Positions 1-8,591 of a DNA stretch of 34,417 bases are shown here, one piece after another. Location: the NCBI GenBank assembly GCA_029098105.1, contig JAQXNR010000146.1:1-34417 (forward strand). The letters are read 5' to 3'. Below the pieces are notes generated by a model, which saw only the letters and a list, made by a program, of their open reading frames with translations, did not search any database and had not been told where the DNA came from. The stretch's first letter is position 1, and the number at the start of each line of letters is the position of its first letter. This DNA is from Lachnospiraceae bacterium (GTDB lineage Bacteria; Bacillota; Clostridia; Lachnospirales; Lachnospiraceae). The translations under genes were made by a program, and so were the position numbers.

Positions 1-81
1 CAAAGAAACTTTCGAGAATGTTTTGTTATAGTATAAGACAGGTATAGATATAAGGGGAGTTCAGAAAGGAGGCGCGGTTTT

Positions 82-1338
82 ATGAAGAACGTAAATAAAA
101 ATTTAGTGCAACATGGAATGGCAGTCGTGCTTTGTTTGTCACTGTGCCTGAACTTTTTCAGTATGCCTGTGGTGAAGGCGGCAGGAATGGCAGTGGATGC
201 TTCTTTTGATGACTGGAGCGAAGTGGAATTCACCGCTGTTTCCGGTAATCTTTCCAAGGTTGGCATGGTGGTACAGGGAGACTATGTGTATGTGTATGCC
301 AGAGAAGGGGATAATAATAATAGTTCCATTTCCTGGGGACAGCAACTTGCTTTTGTGACGGAAGATGGAAAAAAGATTGACTTTAATGCTTACCAGACCA
401 GTTATGGCTGGCAGGAAGCAGTCAGAACATTGAATCTGGTAGACGGTTCTGGGCAGTCGATAGGGGATGCCAGTGGAATGGGAGCGTATTTGACGGATTC
501 CAACTGCTATCAGTGGGAAATGCGATTTCCACTGTCTCTGTTTGGAGATGCACAAAAGGTTGCATTGACGGATGCCAGTGGGCAGCAGGTATATGTAAAA
601 GAACTGGCTTTAAAGGAGACATCACAAGAGCCGGTGACCACAGAGCAACCGGCAACGACAGAGGAGACAACACAGAAGCCCGCAACGACAGAAGAGACGA
701 CACAGAAGCCGGCGACGACAGAGCAACCAGCAACGACAACTGGAATTGTAATTGATGGGTATTATGAGGACTGGACGAATATTGATGTAAAAGATGCTCT
801 GACATGGTATTCCAATAACAAGTTGTGTCACCACAAGGCGGGTATTTACATGGATGATGAGAATGTCTATGTCCATGTAAAGATGAATGATTTGTATACT
901 TCCCAGATTCCTTTAACGGATTTTCATCTGAAGATTAACGGGGAACAGGATGTGGCATTTGGTGCCCAGTTCCAGAAGGAGGATGGAAGTGTAGACTGGA
1001 GTGGAGACATTTACAATCTTCCCGAGGGAATTACCCAGTTGGCGGTATTTTATAATGGTTACCCGAAGCATAATATGGGAGATTTGAATGTCACCATTTA
1101 TAATGACCAGCATAAAGGAGACGAGTTTGAGTTTCAGGTAAGTCTTAAAGTGCTTTCCCAGATTACTGGAATTCCTGTGGAATCCATTAAATCAGTTTCC
1201 TTTAGTTGTAATAATATTGGTGGTAATTCCATTACTACATCAGGAACTTCCACTGGTGCTGTGCTGGGAGTGGTAATTTCCATCCTGGCAGTGGGACTGG
1301 TGCTCTGTAGAAGAAAAAGAAAGCGGGTTCAGGAGTAG
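82..1338 (+). CDS. Secreted two-domain protein with C-terminal sorting tail (likely XrtG substrate)
   Basis: This 418-residue exported protein is the probable target of the exosortase encoded next to it. It has a signal peptide (about 1-34, ending VVKAA), domain A (about 35-178), a Thr/Pro/Glu-rich linker (about 180-220) and domain B (about 221-380). The two domains share the motif D-x-x-[FY]-[DE]-D-W (residues 39-45 and 225-231), so they look like a duplication, perhaps of a carbohydrate-binding-like fold. The last 35 residues are a Ser/Thr/Gly stretch, one hydrophobic helix and a basic tail (CRRKRKR), the layout of the Firmicu-CTERM signal that co-occurs with XrtG. There is no LPXTG motif. 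A strong AAGGAGG site precedes the ATG. Its stop codon directly abuts the start of xrtG. The function of the exported part is unknown. Confidence 0.85.
   Translation: MKNVNKNLVQHGMAVVLCLSLCLNFFSMPVVKAAGMAVDASFDDWSEVEFTAVSGNLSKVGMVVQGDYVYVYAREGDNNNSSISWGQQLAFVTEDGKKIDFNAYQTSYGWQEAVRTLNLVDGSGQSIGDASGMGAYLTDSNCYQWEMRFPLSLFGDAQKVALTDASGQQVYVKELALKETSQEPVTTEQPATTEETTQKPATTEETTQKPATTEQPATTTGIVIDGYYEDWTNIDVKDALTWYSNNKLCHHKAGIYMDDENVYVHVKMNDLYTSQIPLTDFHLKINGEQDVAFGAQFQKEDGSVDWSGDIYNLPEGITQLAVFYNGYPKHNMGDLNVTIYNDQHKGDEFEFQVSLKVLSQITGIPVESIKSVSFSCNNIGGNSITTSGTSTGAVLGVVISILAVGLVLCRRKRKRVQE
652..711 (+). repeat. Two 30-bp tandem repeats encoding the ATTEETTQKP linker
   Basis: Bases 652-681 and 682-711 are near-identical 30-bp units, each encoding ATTEETTQKP. 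They are flanked by shorter variants (TTEQPATT) on both sides. They form the Thr/Pro-rich linker between the two domains of the secreted protein. Such a linker would be a plausible O-glycosylation region, which is inference. Unit number may vary between strains through slippage. Confidence 0.85.
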
Positions 1339-1929
1339 ATGAATTTCTTTTTGGTTATTCTGTTTTTCCTATGGCTGTATGTGTTGACGGTACTGAAGAG
1401 AGGAAAACTGGAATTTTGGTATTTTTGCCTGGGAAGCATTGGTTTGTTTTTGTTTCTTCTGGCATGGGTACAGCCGTTGGCAACACAACCACTGACGAAA
1501 GCGGTAGCAGCAGTGGCGGGGATTATAGGACAACTGACAGGGCTGTTTGATTCGTTTTACCAATATGCCCTGTTATTTATACAATCTAAAGGGGAATCCA
1601 TATCACTGTACATTGATTATGAGTGCTCCGGGGTAATTGAAATTATGGCGTTCAGTTCTTTGCTGTGGTTTTTCCCGGTGTATGAGATTTACGAAAAAAT
1701 CATTGTCAATATATTGGGATTCCTCTTTATTTTTGCCAGTAATGTGCTGCGGATTTTGTTAATCTGCACCCTGGTTTATATATGGGGGAATGACATTTAT
1801 TTTTTGGCACATACAGTATTTGGAAGATTGTTGTTCTATTCCTGTTCGGTTCTGCTATATTTTTATGTGTTTACCAAATCCCAGATTGTTCGGCAGAAAG
1901 TAGGTAGTTTCAAATATGACGGTGACTGA
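1339..1929 (+). CDS. xrtG: Exosortase family protein XrtG
   Basis: This 196-residue polytopic membrane protein is a Gram-positive exosortase, a transpeptidase-like enzyme predicted to cut and process proteins with a C-terminal sorting signal. The three conserved exosortase residues are visible: Cys96 in DYECSGVIEI, Arg138 in ASNVLRILLI and His158 in LAHTVFGRLL. About five or six hydrophobic segments surround them. The ATG follows immediately after the TAG of the substrate gene, with AGGAG just upstream, which suggests translational coupling. The downstream glycosyltransferase overlaps it by 14 nt. The neighbourhood (associated GT2, PTPS-like protein, sorting-tail protein) matches the XrtG systems defined bioinformatically. 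I know of no biochemical proof of activity for this type. Confidence 0.93.
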   Translation: MNFFLVILFFLWLYVLTVLKRGKLEFWYFCLGSIGLFLFLLAWVQPLATQPLTKAVAAVAGIIGQLTGLFDSFYQYALLFIQSKGESISLYIDYECSGVIEIMAFSSLLWFFPVYEIYEKIIVNILGFLFIFASNVLRILLICTLVYIWGNDIYFLAHTVFGRLLFYSCSVLLYFYVFTKSQIVRQKVGSFKYDGD

Positions 1930-3289
1930 TTATGTGTTGAGTACAATCGTATTCTGGATGGCTTGGATTATAATTCCACTGTTGATGGAGATTTTCCCTG
2001 CCATAGGTAATTTTTTTGTGCTTTTGGTGAAACGGCTCCGGCAGAAGAAGGAGGAGCCCCTTGAATATTTGCCGGAGATTACGTTGATTATTCCCGTCTA
2101 TAATTCCGCTCAGACGTTAAAGGCATGTATTTCCTCCGTGGCAGACTCCACATACCCCAGCGACTTGATTCATATTATGCTGGTGAATAACGAGAGCAAA
2201 GATGACAGTTTTTCAGTTTACAATGAATGCCAGATGTTGTATCCTCAGTTGCGTATGAACTGGATGAATGCCCGGCAGGGGAAATCAAAGGCTTTGAATC
2301 TGGCGCTGTTCAGCAGTTATGGAAAGTATATTATTCATATTGACAGTGATGGAATTCTGCATCCGGATGCTCTTTTGAGTATGGTAACAATGTTTGAGCA
2401 GGAGCCGGATACCCACTGTGTGACAGGAACGATTATGACCAATCCTAAGATGATTGATGATACCCCGAATTTTTTTCTGCGTCTCTTTCGCAAGGTAGAG
2501 TTTTTTGAATATTGTCAGGCGTTTCTGGCAGGACGTAATTTTGAATCGGAATTTAACAGCATATACACATTGTCGGGAGCTTTTTCCGCTTTTCGTAAGT
2601 CCTCTATTTTAAAAACCCAGTTGTATAATACAGATACGGTTTGCGAGGACACCCATGTTACTTTTCAGGTAAGAGAAATGCTACACCAGAGGGTGCGAAT
2701 CTGTGCCAAGGCGATTTTCTATGTGGACCCGATTGAGGGAATCAACCAACTTTACACCCAGCGTCAGCGCTGGCAGCGGGGAGAAATGGAAGTTGCCCAC
2801 ATGTTTCTGAAAAAGAAATTGTCGGCGGCAAAAGGTTTTTTTTCTAATTTTGCTATCCGGTTGTTGATGTATGACCATACTTTTGCATTTCCCCGGATGA
2901 TATGGTATTTTGCTTTGATTTTTCTGGCATTTAAAAATTACCCACTTCGGCTGGTAGTCATGTCATTGGTGGTTATTTATGTGCTGTATGTAGTGTCAGC
3001 ACTGCTATATTATTTTAATGTTTTGATTTTTTTGACGCCTCGCAAAGAAGTGAAACGGTATTATGTTACAAAATGGTATCTGGCTTTTTTGCTTCCACTG
3101 TTTAATTTTCTGGTGTTCTGGTTCCGGTTTGCCGGTATTATTAATTCCATCAGCCGTAGCCAGACGTGGCGGACCAGCAATCTGACAGAGGAACGAAAAA
3201 CCTTCGAGGCGATTGTGGCAAAGGATTTTCTCTGGCTGAAAAGAGGACTGGAGAAAGCGAGAAAGGTGGTTAATAACGATGAAGAATGA
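1916..3289 (+). CDS. Processive-type GT2 glycosyltransferase, exosortase G-associated
   Basis: This 457-residue membrane glycosyltransferase of family GT2 has an N-terminal membrane segment (about 10-38), a cytoplasmic catalytic domain (about 54-300) and several C-terminal membrane helices. Visible motifs are IIPVYNS (58-64), the metal-binding DSD (143-145), the acceptor-side ED (244-245) and QRQRW (282-286), the Q-x-x-R-W motif of processive polysaccharide synthases. It probably transfers an activated sugar to a membrane-bound acceptor and may extrude a chain. The start overlaps xrtG by 14 nt. It fits the family called putative glycosyltransferase, exosortase G-associated. Donor sugar and product cannot be read from the sequence. 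Confidence 0.9.
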   Translation: MTVTDYVLSTIVFWMAWIIIPLLMEIFPAIGNFFVLLVKRLRQKKEEPLEYLPEITLIIPVYNSAQTLKACISSVADSTYPSDLIHIMLVNNESKDDSFSVYNECQMLYPQLRMNWMNARQGKSKALNLALFSSYGKYIIHIDSDGILHPDALLSMVTMFEQEPDTHCVTGTIMTNPKMIDDTPNFFLRLFRKVEFFEYCQAFLAGRNFESEFNSIYTLSGAFSAFRKSSILKTQLYNTDTVCEDTHVTFQVREMLHQRVRICAKAIFYVDPIEGINQLYTQRQRWQRGEMEVAHMFLKKKLSAAKGFFSNFAIRLLMYDHTFAFPRMIWYFALIFLAFKNYPLRLVVMSLVVIYVLYVVSALLYYFNVLIFLTPRKEVKRYYVTKWYLAFLLPLFNFLVFWFRFAGIINSISRSQTWRTSNLTEERKTFEAIVAKDFLWLKRGLEKARKVVNNDEE

Positions 3290-4067
3290 ACTGGTAGTAA
3301 TTCTCCCCGCGTACAATGAGGAGCAGAATGTGGAGAAACTGGTGCTGAACTGGCAGCGGGGAAGAAAGAAATTGCAGGAGCGGCATGGACTGAAATTGCA
3401 TATTGTGATTGTAAATGATGGCAGTACCGACCAGACGGAGGAGATTAGTAGTCAGTTGACCCAGCGTTTTTCCAATGTAACGCTGTTGAATCACGACTAT
3501 AACCAGGGACTGGGGGCTGCGGTTAAGACGGGATTGACTTATGCGGCAGAGTGCCCGGAATGTGCATTTGCCTGCCTGATGGACTGTGACAATACCCAGA
3601 ATCCGAAATATGTATTGTCCATGTTGCGAAAAATAGGTCGTACAGCGCAGGAGGAGGATTTGTCCCCTATGCTTTACGATGTGGTGATTGCCTCCCGTTA
3701 CCGGAGAGGTTCCAAGGTGCAGGGGGTGGCAGGACACCGTCTGTTGACCAGCGAAGGAGCCAGGCTGGTCTATACGCTCATACTGGGCGTGAAGGGGGTG
3801 CGGGATTATACCTGCGGTTACCGTTTGTATACCCAGGATATTTTACAGCGGGGACTGGAACAGTATGGTGATGAACTGGTGTCGGAAACCGGTTTTACTT
3901 GTATGGCGGAGGTGCTTTATAAATTGTATTTGTGTGGTGCCCGTTTTGGGGAAGTTCCTTTTGAACTGCGCTATGATTACAAGGAGGGTGCCAGTAAAAT
4001 GAAAGTATGTAAGACGGCGTGGGACAGCATACGTCTTGCTTTCCGGCTTCGCATTTTCAAAAAATAG
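3279..4067 (+). CDS. GT2 glycosyltransferase, dolichol-phosphate-mannose-synthase-like
   Basis: This 262-residue soluble GT2 enzyme resembles polyprenyl-phosphate sugar synthases. It shows VVILPAYNEE (6-15), VNDGSTD (45-51), the DCD metal site (102-104), ASRYRRGS and DYTCGYRLY. No C-terminal membrane helices follow, unlike ArnC/GtrB types. Such enzymes load a sugar from a nucleotide donor onto undecaprenyl phosphate. That product would suit the GtrA-like flippase and the GT-C-like membrane protein encoded downstream, which is inference. The gene overlaps the preceding glycosyltransferase by 11 nt and has AGAAAGGTGG before its ATG. Confidence 0.88.
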   Translation: MKNELVVILPAYNEEQNVEKLVLNWQRGRKKLQERHGLKLHIVIVNDGSTDQTEEISSQLTQRFSNVTLLNHDYNQGLGAAVKTGLTYAAECPECAFACLMDCDNTQNPKYVLSMLRKIGRTAQEEDLSPMLYDVVIASRYRRGSKVQGVAGHRLLTSEGARLVYTLILGVKGVRDYTCGYRLYTQDILQRGLEQYGDELVSETGFTCMAEVLYKLYLCGARFGEVPFELRYDYKEGASKMKVCKTAWDSIRLAFRLRIFKK

Positions 4068-4091
4068 AAGAGAAATGTTGACGGTGATGCT

Positions 4092-5222
4092 ATGAAACAA
4101 TGGGTTTTGCGTATTTTTGGAAATCACAAAAAGAGAATCGGTGCAGTGGTCGTTTTGGGACTGCTCTTTATTCTGATGGCATTTTTCTTTGTGGGAAATG
4201 AGATGGTCCAGAACCGGGCCTATGTATTAAAAAACTACGAAGCGCAGCAGCAGGATATGACCAGAGAATTGGCACAACTGGCACAAGAACAGTTCGCATC
4301 GGGAGATACTCTTTCGGATGTGATAGAAGATTTTCAGGCATCTTTCTTGAACGGAAGTTACCGTTGGTGTTTTCTGGCACAATCAGGAAAACTACTACAG
4401 GCAAAGGATGCGAATTATTTTGAAAGTTTGAAACTGCAGGAGATTACTACCGTAAAAAAACTGCGGAAAAGTTGCCGGGACAGTGGACAGATGATGACAA
4501 TGGTGTCTTTTGAGGACGAGAAAAAAACAGAGTATACGGTGGGGATTGTTTCCGATGTGAACAATGTCCTTCTGGAGCATAAGGTGACAAAACATACGAC
4601 GTATGTAATGATGGCATTGGCACTGGTCTGCATGCTGTTTTTTACGGTTCTTCTGGCGTGCCTTCTTCTTTTGTCAAAGCGGGAAATCCGAATTGGGAAG
4701 TTGCAGGAGGAGTTAACTCAGCGCCAACAACATCTGGAAACGATGTCAGAAGAAGTGGGGCGGATAGATGAACAGATGGCAGAGCGGTTTCAGGGGAATC
4801 TTCGGGAGTATGATGACGAACTGGTGCATGCTTTGCTGCAGAAATCTACCCATGCCTCTTTGTTTCCCCTGGGAATTCTTTATTTCCAATGGCAGATGGG
4901 GGACCGTTATGTGCAAAAAGGACAGTTCCAGCAACTGATTGAAAATATGCGGAAGTTACTGACAAAAGACCAGATTTTATTGGAGTATGCCAAAGGGGAG
5001 TTTGTGCTTTTGGCATACCGCATTGAGCAGAAGGAGTTACCGGAATTGAAGGAAAGAATGATTCAGGGCGTGCAGTCCGATATGGAGCAGTTGCAAATTA
5101 CAGTCCGGGTGGAAACTGCATTTTTGCCGGATGAGGAAGAAGAGAATACGGAGGCGGTCTTTACCTGTCTGCAAAGCCGGATTCACCCGGAAAAAGGAGA
5201 GAATTATGAGAAACCTGTTTAA
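4092..5222 (+). CDS. Two-pass membrane protein with degenerate GGDEF-like domain
   Basis: This 376-residue protein has a membrane helix at about 18-35, an outside domain (about 36-168), a second helix (about 169-195), a coiled-coil-like linker (about 196-240) and a C-terminal domain (about 255-345). The C-terminal domain follows the spacing of a GGDEF domain: KDQILLEYAKGEFVLLAY lines up with the usual D-x-x-x-R-x-GGDEF-x-x-x-L segment, and ITVRVETAF with the later T-V-S-I-G strand. The signature is AKGEF (300-304) instead of GGDEF and the usual Arg is missing, so diguanylate cyclase activity is unlikely. It may be a signalling or scaffolding partner of the exosortase operon. I recognise the architecture but no named family. 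Confidence 0.7.
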   Translation: MKQWVLRIFGNHKKRIGAVVVLGLLFILMAFFFVGNEMVQNRAYVLKNYEAQQQDMTRELAQLAQEQFASGDTLSDVIEDFQASFLNGSYRWCFLAQSGKLLQAKDANYFESLKLQEITTVKKLRKSCRDSGQMMTMVSFEDEKKTEYTVGIVSDVNNVLLEHKVTKHTTYVMMALALVCMLFFTVLLACLLLLSKREIRIGKLQEELTQRQQHLETMSEEVGRIDEQMAERFQGNLREYDDELVHALLQKSTHASLFPLGILYFQWQMGDRYVQKGQFQQLIENMRKLLTKDQILLEYAKGEFVLLAYRIEQKELPELKERMIQGVQSDMEQLQITVRVETAFLPDEEEENTEAVFTCLQSRIHPEKGENYEKPV

Positions 5223-5625
5223 AAAACTGTCAACGTTGTTTTACTATGGTATTAACTCTGTGATTTCTACAGTGGTGGATGTTTGTATTGTATGGATTCT
5301 GGTAAAACTCCATGTGGGAATTGTTGCAGCCAATACGGTTGGCGTTCTGGCAGGTTTTCTGCTGGGCTATGTTCTCAATGCCGCCTATGTGTTTGGGGCA
5401 GCAAAGAGCAGAATTGGTTTTTTCATTTATTTTGGAACTTTTCTAATTGGGCTGTTTCTGGCAGACTGGCTGATTTTCTGGGGAAATACCTGTCTGTTTG
5501 CAGGACTGGGAGAGAACCTTAATTTTTTGCTCAGTAAGGGGCTGTCTATTGTAGTTCCCTTTTTTGTAATGTATTTCTTACGCAAGTGGTTGTATGCTCT
5601 ACTGGAAAAGAAGCAGTGTAACTAG
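5206..5625 (+). CDS. GtrA-like membrane protein (putative lipid-linked sugar flippase)
   Basis: This 139-residue protein with about four membrane helices matches the GtrA family, whose members are thought to move undecaprenyl-phosphate-linked sugars across the membrane. Typical features are the early FYYGINSVISTVVDVCIVW segment, GFLLGYVLNAAYVF after helix two, and a basic C-terminus. The ATG at 5206 is chosen because AAAAAGGAGAG sits just before it; a longer reading from 5131 would start deep inside the upstream gene. Even so it overlaps that gene by 17 nt. Its place between the polyprenyl-phosphate-sugar-synthase-like GT2 and a GT-C-like protein supports a three-step route: charge, flip, transfer. 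Confidence 0.85.
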   Translation: MRNLFKKLSTLFYYGINSVISTVVDVCIVWILVKLHVGIVAANTVGVLAGFLLGYVLNAAYVFGAAKSRIGFFIYFGTFLIGLFLADWLIFWGNTCLFAGLGENLNFLLSKGLSIVVPFFVMYFLRKWLYALLEKKQCN

Positions 5626-5638
5626 AAAGGAGCAATGT

Positions 5639-6091
5639 ATGCGATATCGTCAATACCGCTTTAAATTTTATTTAAATGCCAGTCATGCGATTGTGATTGG
5701 AGGACATTTTGGGGAACGTCATCCCCATACCTGGGAGATTGCCATTACGGTATTGAAATACCGGGAAAATTTTGTGGAATTCGGCGAGGTGGAAAAACGG
5801 ATTGAGGAATTTCTGGAGCCATACCAAAACCGGATGTTAAATGAGGTTCCTCCTTTTGACACGATTAATCCCACATTGGAAAATGTCTGTGAAAATTTTA
5901 AAGATCGTTTGAAGGAACTGTTGAATGGATTGGGCTGGGTATTGCTGAAGGTGGAAATGAGTGAAACCCCAACCAGAACCTATGTCATCAATCTTTTGGA
6001 TGAAACGAAATGGGAAACAAAGGAGCAGTCAGTGGATACGATTGCGGATCTTATGCTGGAGAAAATAATGGAGCAGGGCAGTGAGCAATGA
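5639..6091 (+). CDS. 6-pyruvoyl-tetrahydropterin-synthase-like protein, exosortase G system
   Basis: This 150-residue protein has the fold signature of 6-pyruvoyl tetrahydropterin synthase/QueD. The zinc ligands are present as His16 (NASHAIV) and His28/His30 (RHPHTW), along with the PTLENVC helix motif and the late MSETPTRTYVI strand. The catalytic Cys four residues before the HxH pair is Phe24 here, so ordinary pterin or queuosine chemistry is unlikely. No queuosine or pterin genes lie nearby. It matches the PTPS-related family that travels with XrtG. The ATG at 5639 has AGAAAGGAG seven bases upstream and is preferred over 5594. The true reaction is unknown. Confidence 0.85.
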   Translation: MRYRQYRFKFYLNASHAIVIGGHFGERHPHTWEIAITVLKYRENFVEFGEVEKRIEEFLEPYQNRMLNEVPPFDTINPTLENVCENFKDRLKELLNGLGWVLLKVEMSETPTRTYVINLLDETKWETKEQSVDTIADLMLEKIMEQGSEQ

Positions 6092-6113
6092 CGAACTGGA
6101 AGGGTGAAACAGA

Positions 6114-8591
6114 TTGAAAAGATGGAGCAGAAGCAGAATTCCTTTTGTGCTGCTAGGACTTGCAGTGCTGGCGGCAGCAGGAGGAGTGCTGTCATGGTTT
6201 TTATATCACTTTAATTATATTGCTTCGGGAAATGACATCTGGGGACATTTGTATAAATCCCAGTATATGTATGAGCAGATTCAGCAGGGAAACTGGTATC
6301 CGTTGTATACCGGAGATTGGTATAACGGTATTCAGCCTTACCGTTACTGGGCACCCTTTCCCTATTACTGTATGGCATCGCTGCTGGCACTGACCGGGGG
6401 AAATATGGCAAAGGCATACTGCCTGTTTGCGGGAGTTTCCCTGGCAGTGGGTGGAGCGGGATTTGTGTTTTTGTCCAATCGTATGAAGCGGCTACCGCTT
6501 GGAACAGTACTTGGTATTTTCTGGTTCTTTATGCCGGAAAACTTCCGCGTGTTTTTCTGTGAAGGGAATCTTCCCCGAATGGTGACAGCAATTATAATTC
6601 CCTATTTTATTTATTTTCTCTACCGGTTTCTGGAAGAGAACCGAACTGTGGCACTGTTTGGAATTCTTGTGACTACGGCACTGATTACCCTTTCCCATGC
6701 GATGATTGGGGCGATGACGGGAGTTGCCACATTTCTGTTTTTCTGTTTTTATTGCTGGGAGAACGATTGTCTGCGCAAGGGAATCCGGGTGTTGGTGACC
6801 ATGGTGCTGGCTTTTGCAGTAATCGGAATCTGGCTGTTGCCGGCATTGTCCGGCGGACTGGTAGGGATGAATTCCGATTCCAGTGCAGAAGTTATGGCAT
6901 CTCTGATGTACAGTCTTTCTGACTCTTTGAATCCTTCCAACCGGGTCAGCGGGATTGTAGATACGTTTTACTATGGAATTTCCGTTGTGGTTTTGTCGGT
7001 GCTGGGTATTCTGTTGGGGAAAAAAAAGAACCGCGCCGGATATTATTTGGCAATCCTTATTTTGCTCCTGACGACGACAGCGGCGCTGCCGTTTCTGAGT
7101 AAATTGCCATTAAACCAGTTACTTTGGATGATGCGTTTTGCCACCATTGCATATGCTTTGTTCCTGCTTTCTTTTTTACAGTGGAAGACTTTGAAAAAAC
7201 CGTTTGTAGTACTGTTTACAGCCATTCTTATTTTGGACTGCATTCCTTCCATGAATGTGGAGCGGTATTATACCCAGTCTAAGGATACCACCAGCGAAGA
7301 GGTGGCTGTTTTGCAGAAGGAAACCAGTCAGCGCACCAGTATTTTGGATCTGAGTGCCTTCGGTTCCTACCCTTCCTATGGATTGAATCAGGGGGAGAAT
7401 GCAACTGCTTATACCTATGGCTGGGCGTGGCAGGGAGCGGAGACTGCCCCCAATATTGTTCATCTGAACGAGGCGTTGGAAAAGGAAAATTACCGTTACC
7501 TTTTTGACCGCAGTGTGGAACTGGGGGATGATACGGTTATGGTGCGGAAAAATCTGATAGGAGCGGCGGGGAAAAAATTGTCTGACCTGCTGGAAGGAGC
7601 AGAGGCATCCGGATATTCTCTTATACGCACAACGGAAAATGCCTATATTTTTAAGAAGGCAACGCCGGACTGTTTTGGAGTGGTGACAGAGTATAAAGGA
7701 CTGGCGATTGGAAGTTATGCAGACAGTCTGGAACTGTATTACCCCAGTTTTACCACTGGTGATTCCCAGTATTTAGATGACTACACATACGAGGAACTGT
7801 CCCAATACGATGCCCTTTTTCTCTCTGGTTTTTCCTGGCATAACCGGGAAAAAGCAGAGCAACTGGTCGTCCGGTTGGGAAAAGCAGGCGTCCGGGTAGT
7901 TGTGGATGGTACTCATCTGGCAGTAGACAAAAAGACAAATCGTCAGCATTTTCTCGGAGTGACTATGCAGGACATCACTTTTTCTCAGCGCTATCCAACT
8001 TTGTACCTGGATGGAGAGGAGCAAATGATGCTGGATTTTTCTGAAGAAAATCAGGAGTGGAACACCGGATATCTGGAAGGGTGTGATGAAAGCGTGGGAA
8101 CCTTTTCCTATTCGGACCAGGACTTAACCTGGCTGGGTTCGGTAAAAGAAGCTCCGAATGTCTGCTTCCTTGGATTAAATCTGGCTTACCACAGCATCGA
8201 CCGAGAAGACCGTAATGGATTTGCAGTGCTGTCCAGACTGTTTGCCATAGAACAGGGGGCGCTGCCCCAGCGTCAACTCGTAGAACTCACGATTTCCTAC
8301 AGCAATTCCGGAATGACCATTACTTCTTTGAAGGACAATGTAAATACAACACTGGCATTTCTGGACAGTTTTGCTACCACTGAGAAGGTGGAGAAAAAAA
8401 ATCATCTCCTCTACGTGAATCAGGGAACTACGAGGATTACCTACCACTACCCATATTTGGTGGAAGGAGCCATTTTAAGTGTGGTGGGAATTTTGTTGTT
8501 TGTGGTATACTTTTTATGGATTTGCAAAAAGAGCCGGGAATTGACAAAAGCAGAAGAAGAGGATGAAGGCAAACAAGGAGAAGAACAATGA
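6114..8591 (+). CDS. Large GT-C-like membrane protein with PTPS_related domain
   Basis: This 825-residue protein has many membrane helices in its first 370 residues, a large outside region (about 380-765) and a final membrane helix (about 770-795) with a charged tail. The first outside loop contains GNDIWGHLYK (Asp41, His45), the acidic motif expected of a GT-C glycosyltransferase that uses lipid-phosphate sugars. It resembles the membrane family named 6-pyruvoyl-tetrahydropterin synthase-related. Within the outside region, DALFLSGFSW followed by AGVRVVVDGTHL looks like a Rossmann or amidotransferase-like fold. The start is TTG with GGAAGGGTG upstream, because no ATG occurs before the first conserved loop. 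The last four bases overlap the next start. Confidence 0.82.
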   Translation: MKRWSRSRIPFVLLGLAVLAAAGGVLSWFLYHFNYIASGNDIWGHLYKSQYMYEQIQQGNWYPLYTGDWYNGIQPYRYWAPFPYYCMASLLALTGGNMAKAYCLFAGVSLAVGGAGFVFLSNRMKRLPLGTVLGIFWFFMPENFRVFFCEGNLPRMVTAIIIPYFIYFLYRFLEENRTVALFGILVTTALITLSHAMIGAMTGVATFLFFCFYCWENDCLRKGIRVLVTMVLAFAVIGIWLLPALSGGLVGMNSDSSAEVMASLMYSLSDSLNPSNRVSGIVDTFYYGISVVVLSVLGILLGKKKNRAGYYLAILILLLTTTAALPFLSKLPLNQLLWMMRFATIAYALFLLSFLQWKTLKKPFVVLFTAILILDCIPSMNVERYYTQSKDTTSEEVAVLQKETSQRTSILDLSAFGSYPSYGLNQGENATAYTYGWAWQGAETAPNIVHLNEALEKENYRYLFDRSVELGDDTVMVRKNLIGAAGKKLSDLLEGAEASGYSLIRTTENAYIFKKATPDCFGVVTEYKGLAIGSYADSLELYYPSFTTGDSQYLDDYTYEELSQYDALFLSGFSWHNREKAEQLVVRLGKAGVRVVVDGTHLAVDKKTNRQHFLGVTMQDITFSQRYPTLYLDGEEQMMLDFSEENQEWNTGYLEGCDESVGTFSYSDQDLTWLGSVKEAPNVCFLGLNLAYHSIDREDRNGFAVLSRLFAIEQGALPQRQLVELTISYSNSGMTITSLKDNVNTTLAFLDSFATTEKVEKKNHLLYVNQGTTRITYHYPYLVEGAILSVVGILLFVVYFLWICKKSRELTKAEEEDEGKQGEEQ

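Noticed and set aside
652-740. Tandem repeats as a CRISPR array
   Set aside because: The units are in frame, adjacent without spacers, and encode the Thr-rich linker.
422-805. Antisense open frames in the linker region and elsewhere as genes
   Set aside because: They are mirror frames of clear genes, without ribosome-binding sites or known motifs. The same holds for the other opposite-strand frames inside assigned genes.
4092-5222. Active diguanylate cyclase
   Set aside because: The GGDEF signature is replaced by AKGEF, so catalysis is not supported.
5639-6091. queD for queuosine synthesis
   Set aside because: The catalytic Cys is missing and no queuosine genes are nearby; the exosortase context explains it better.
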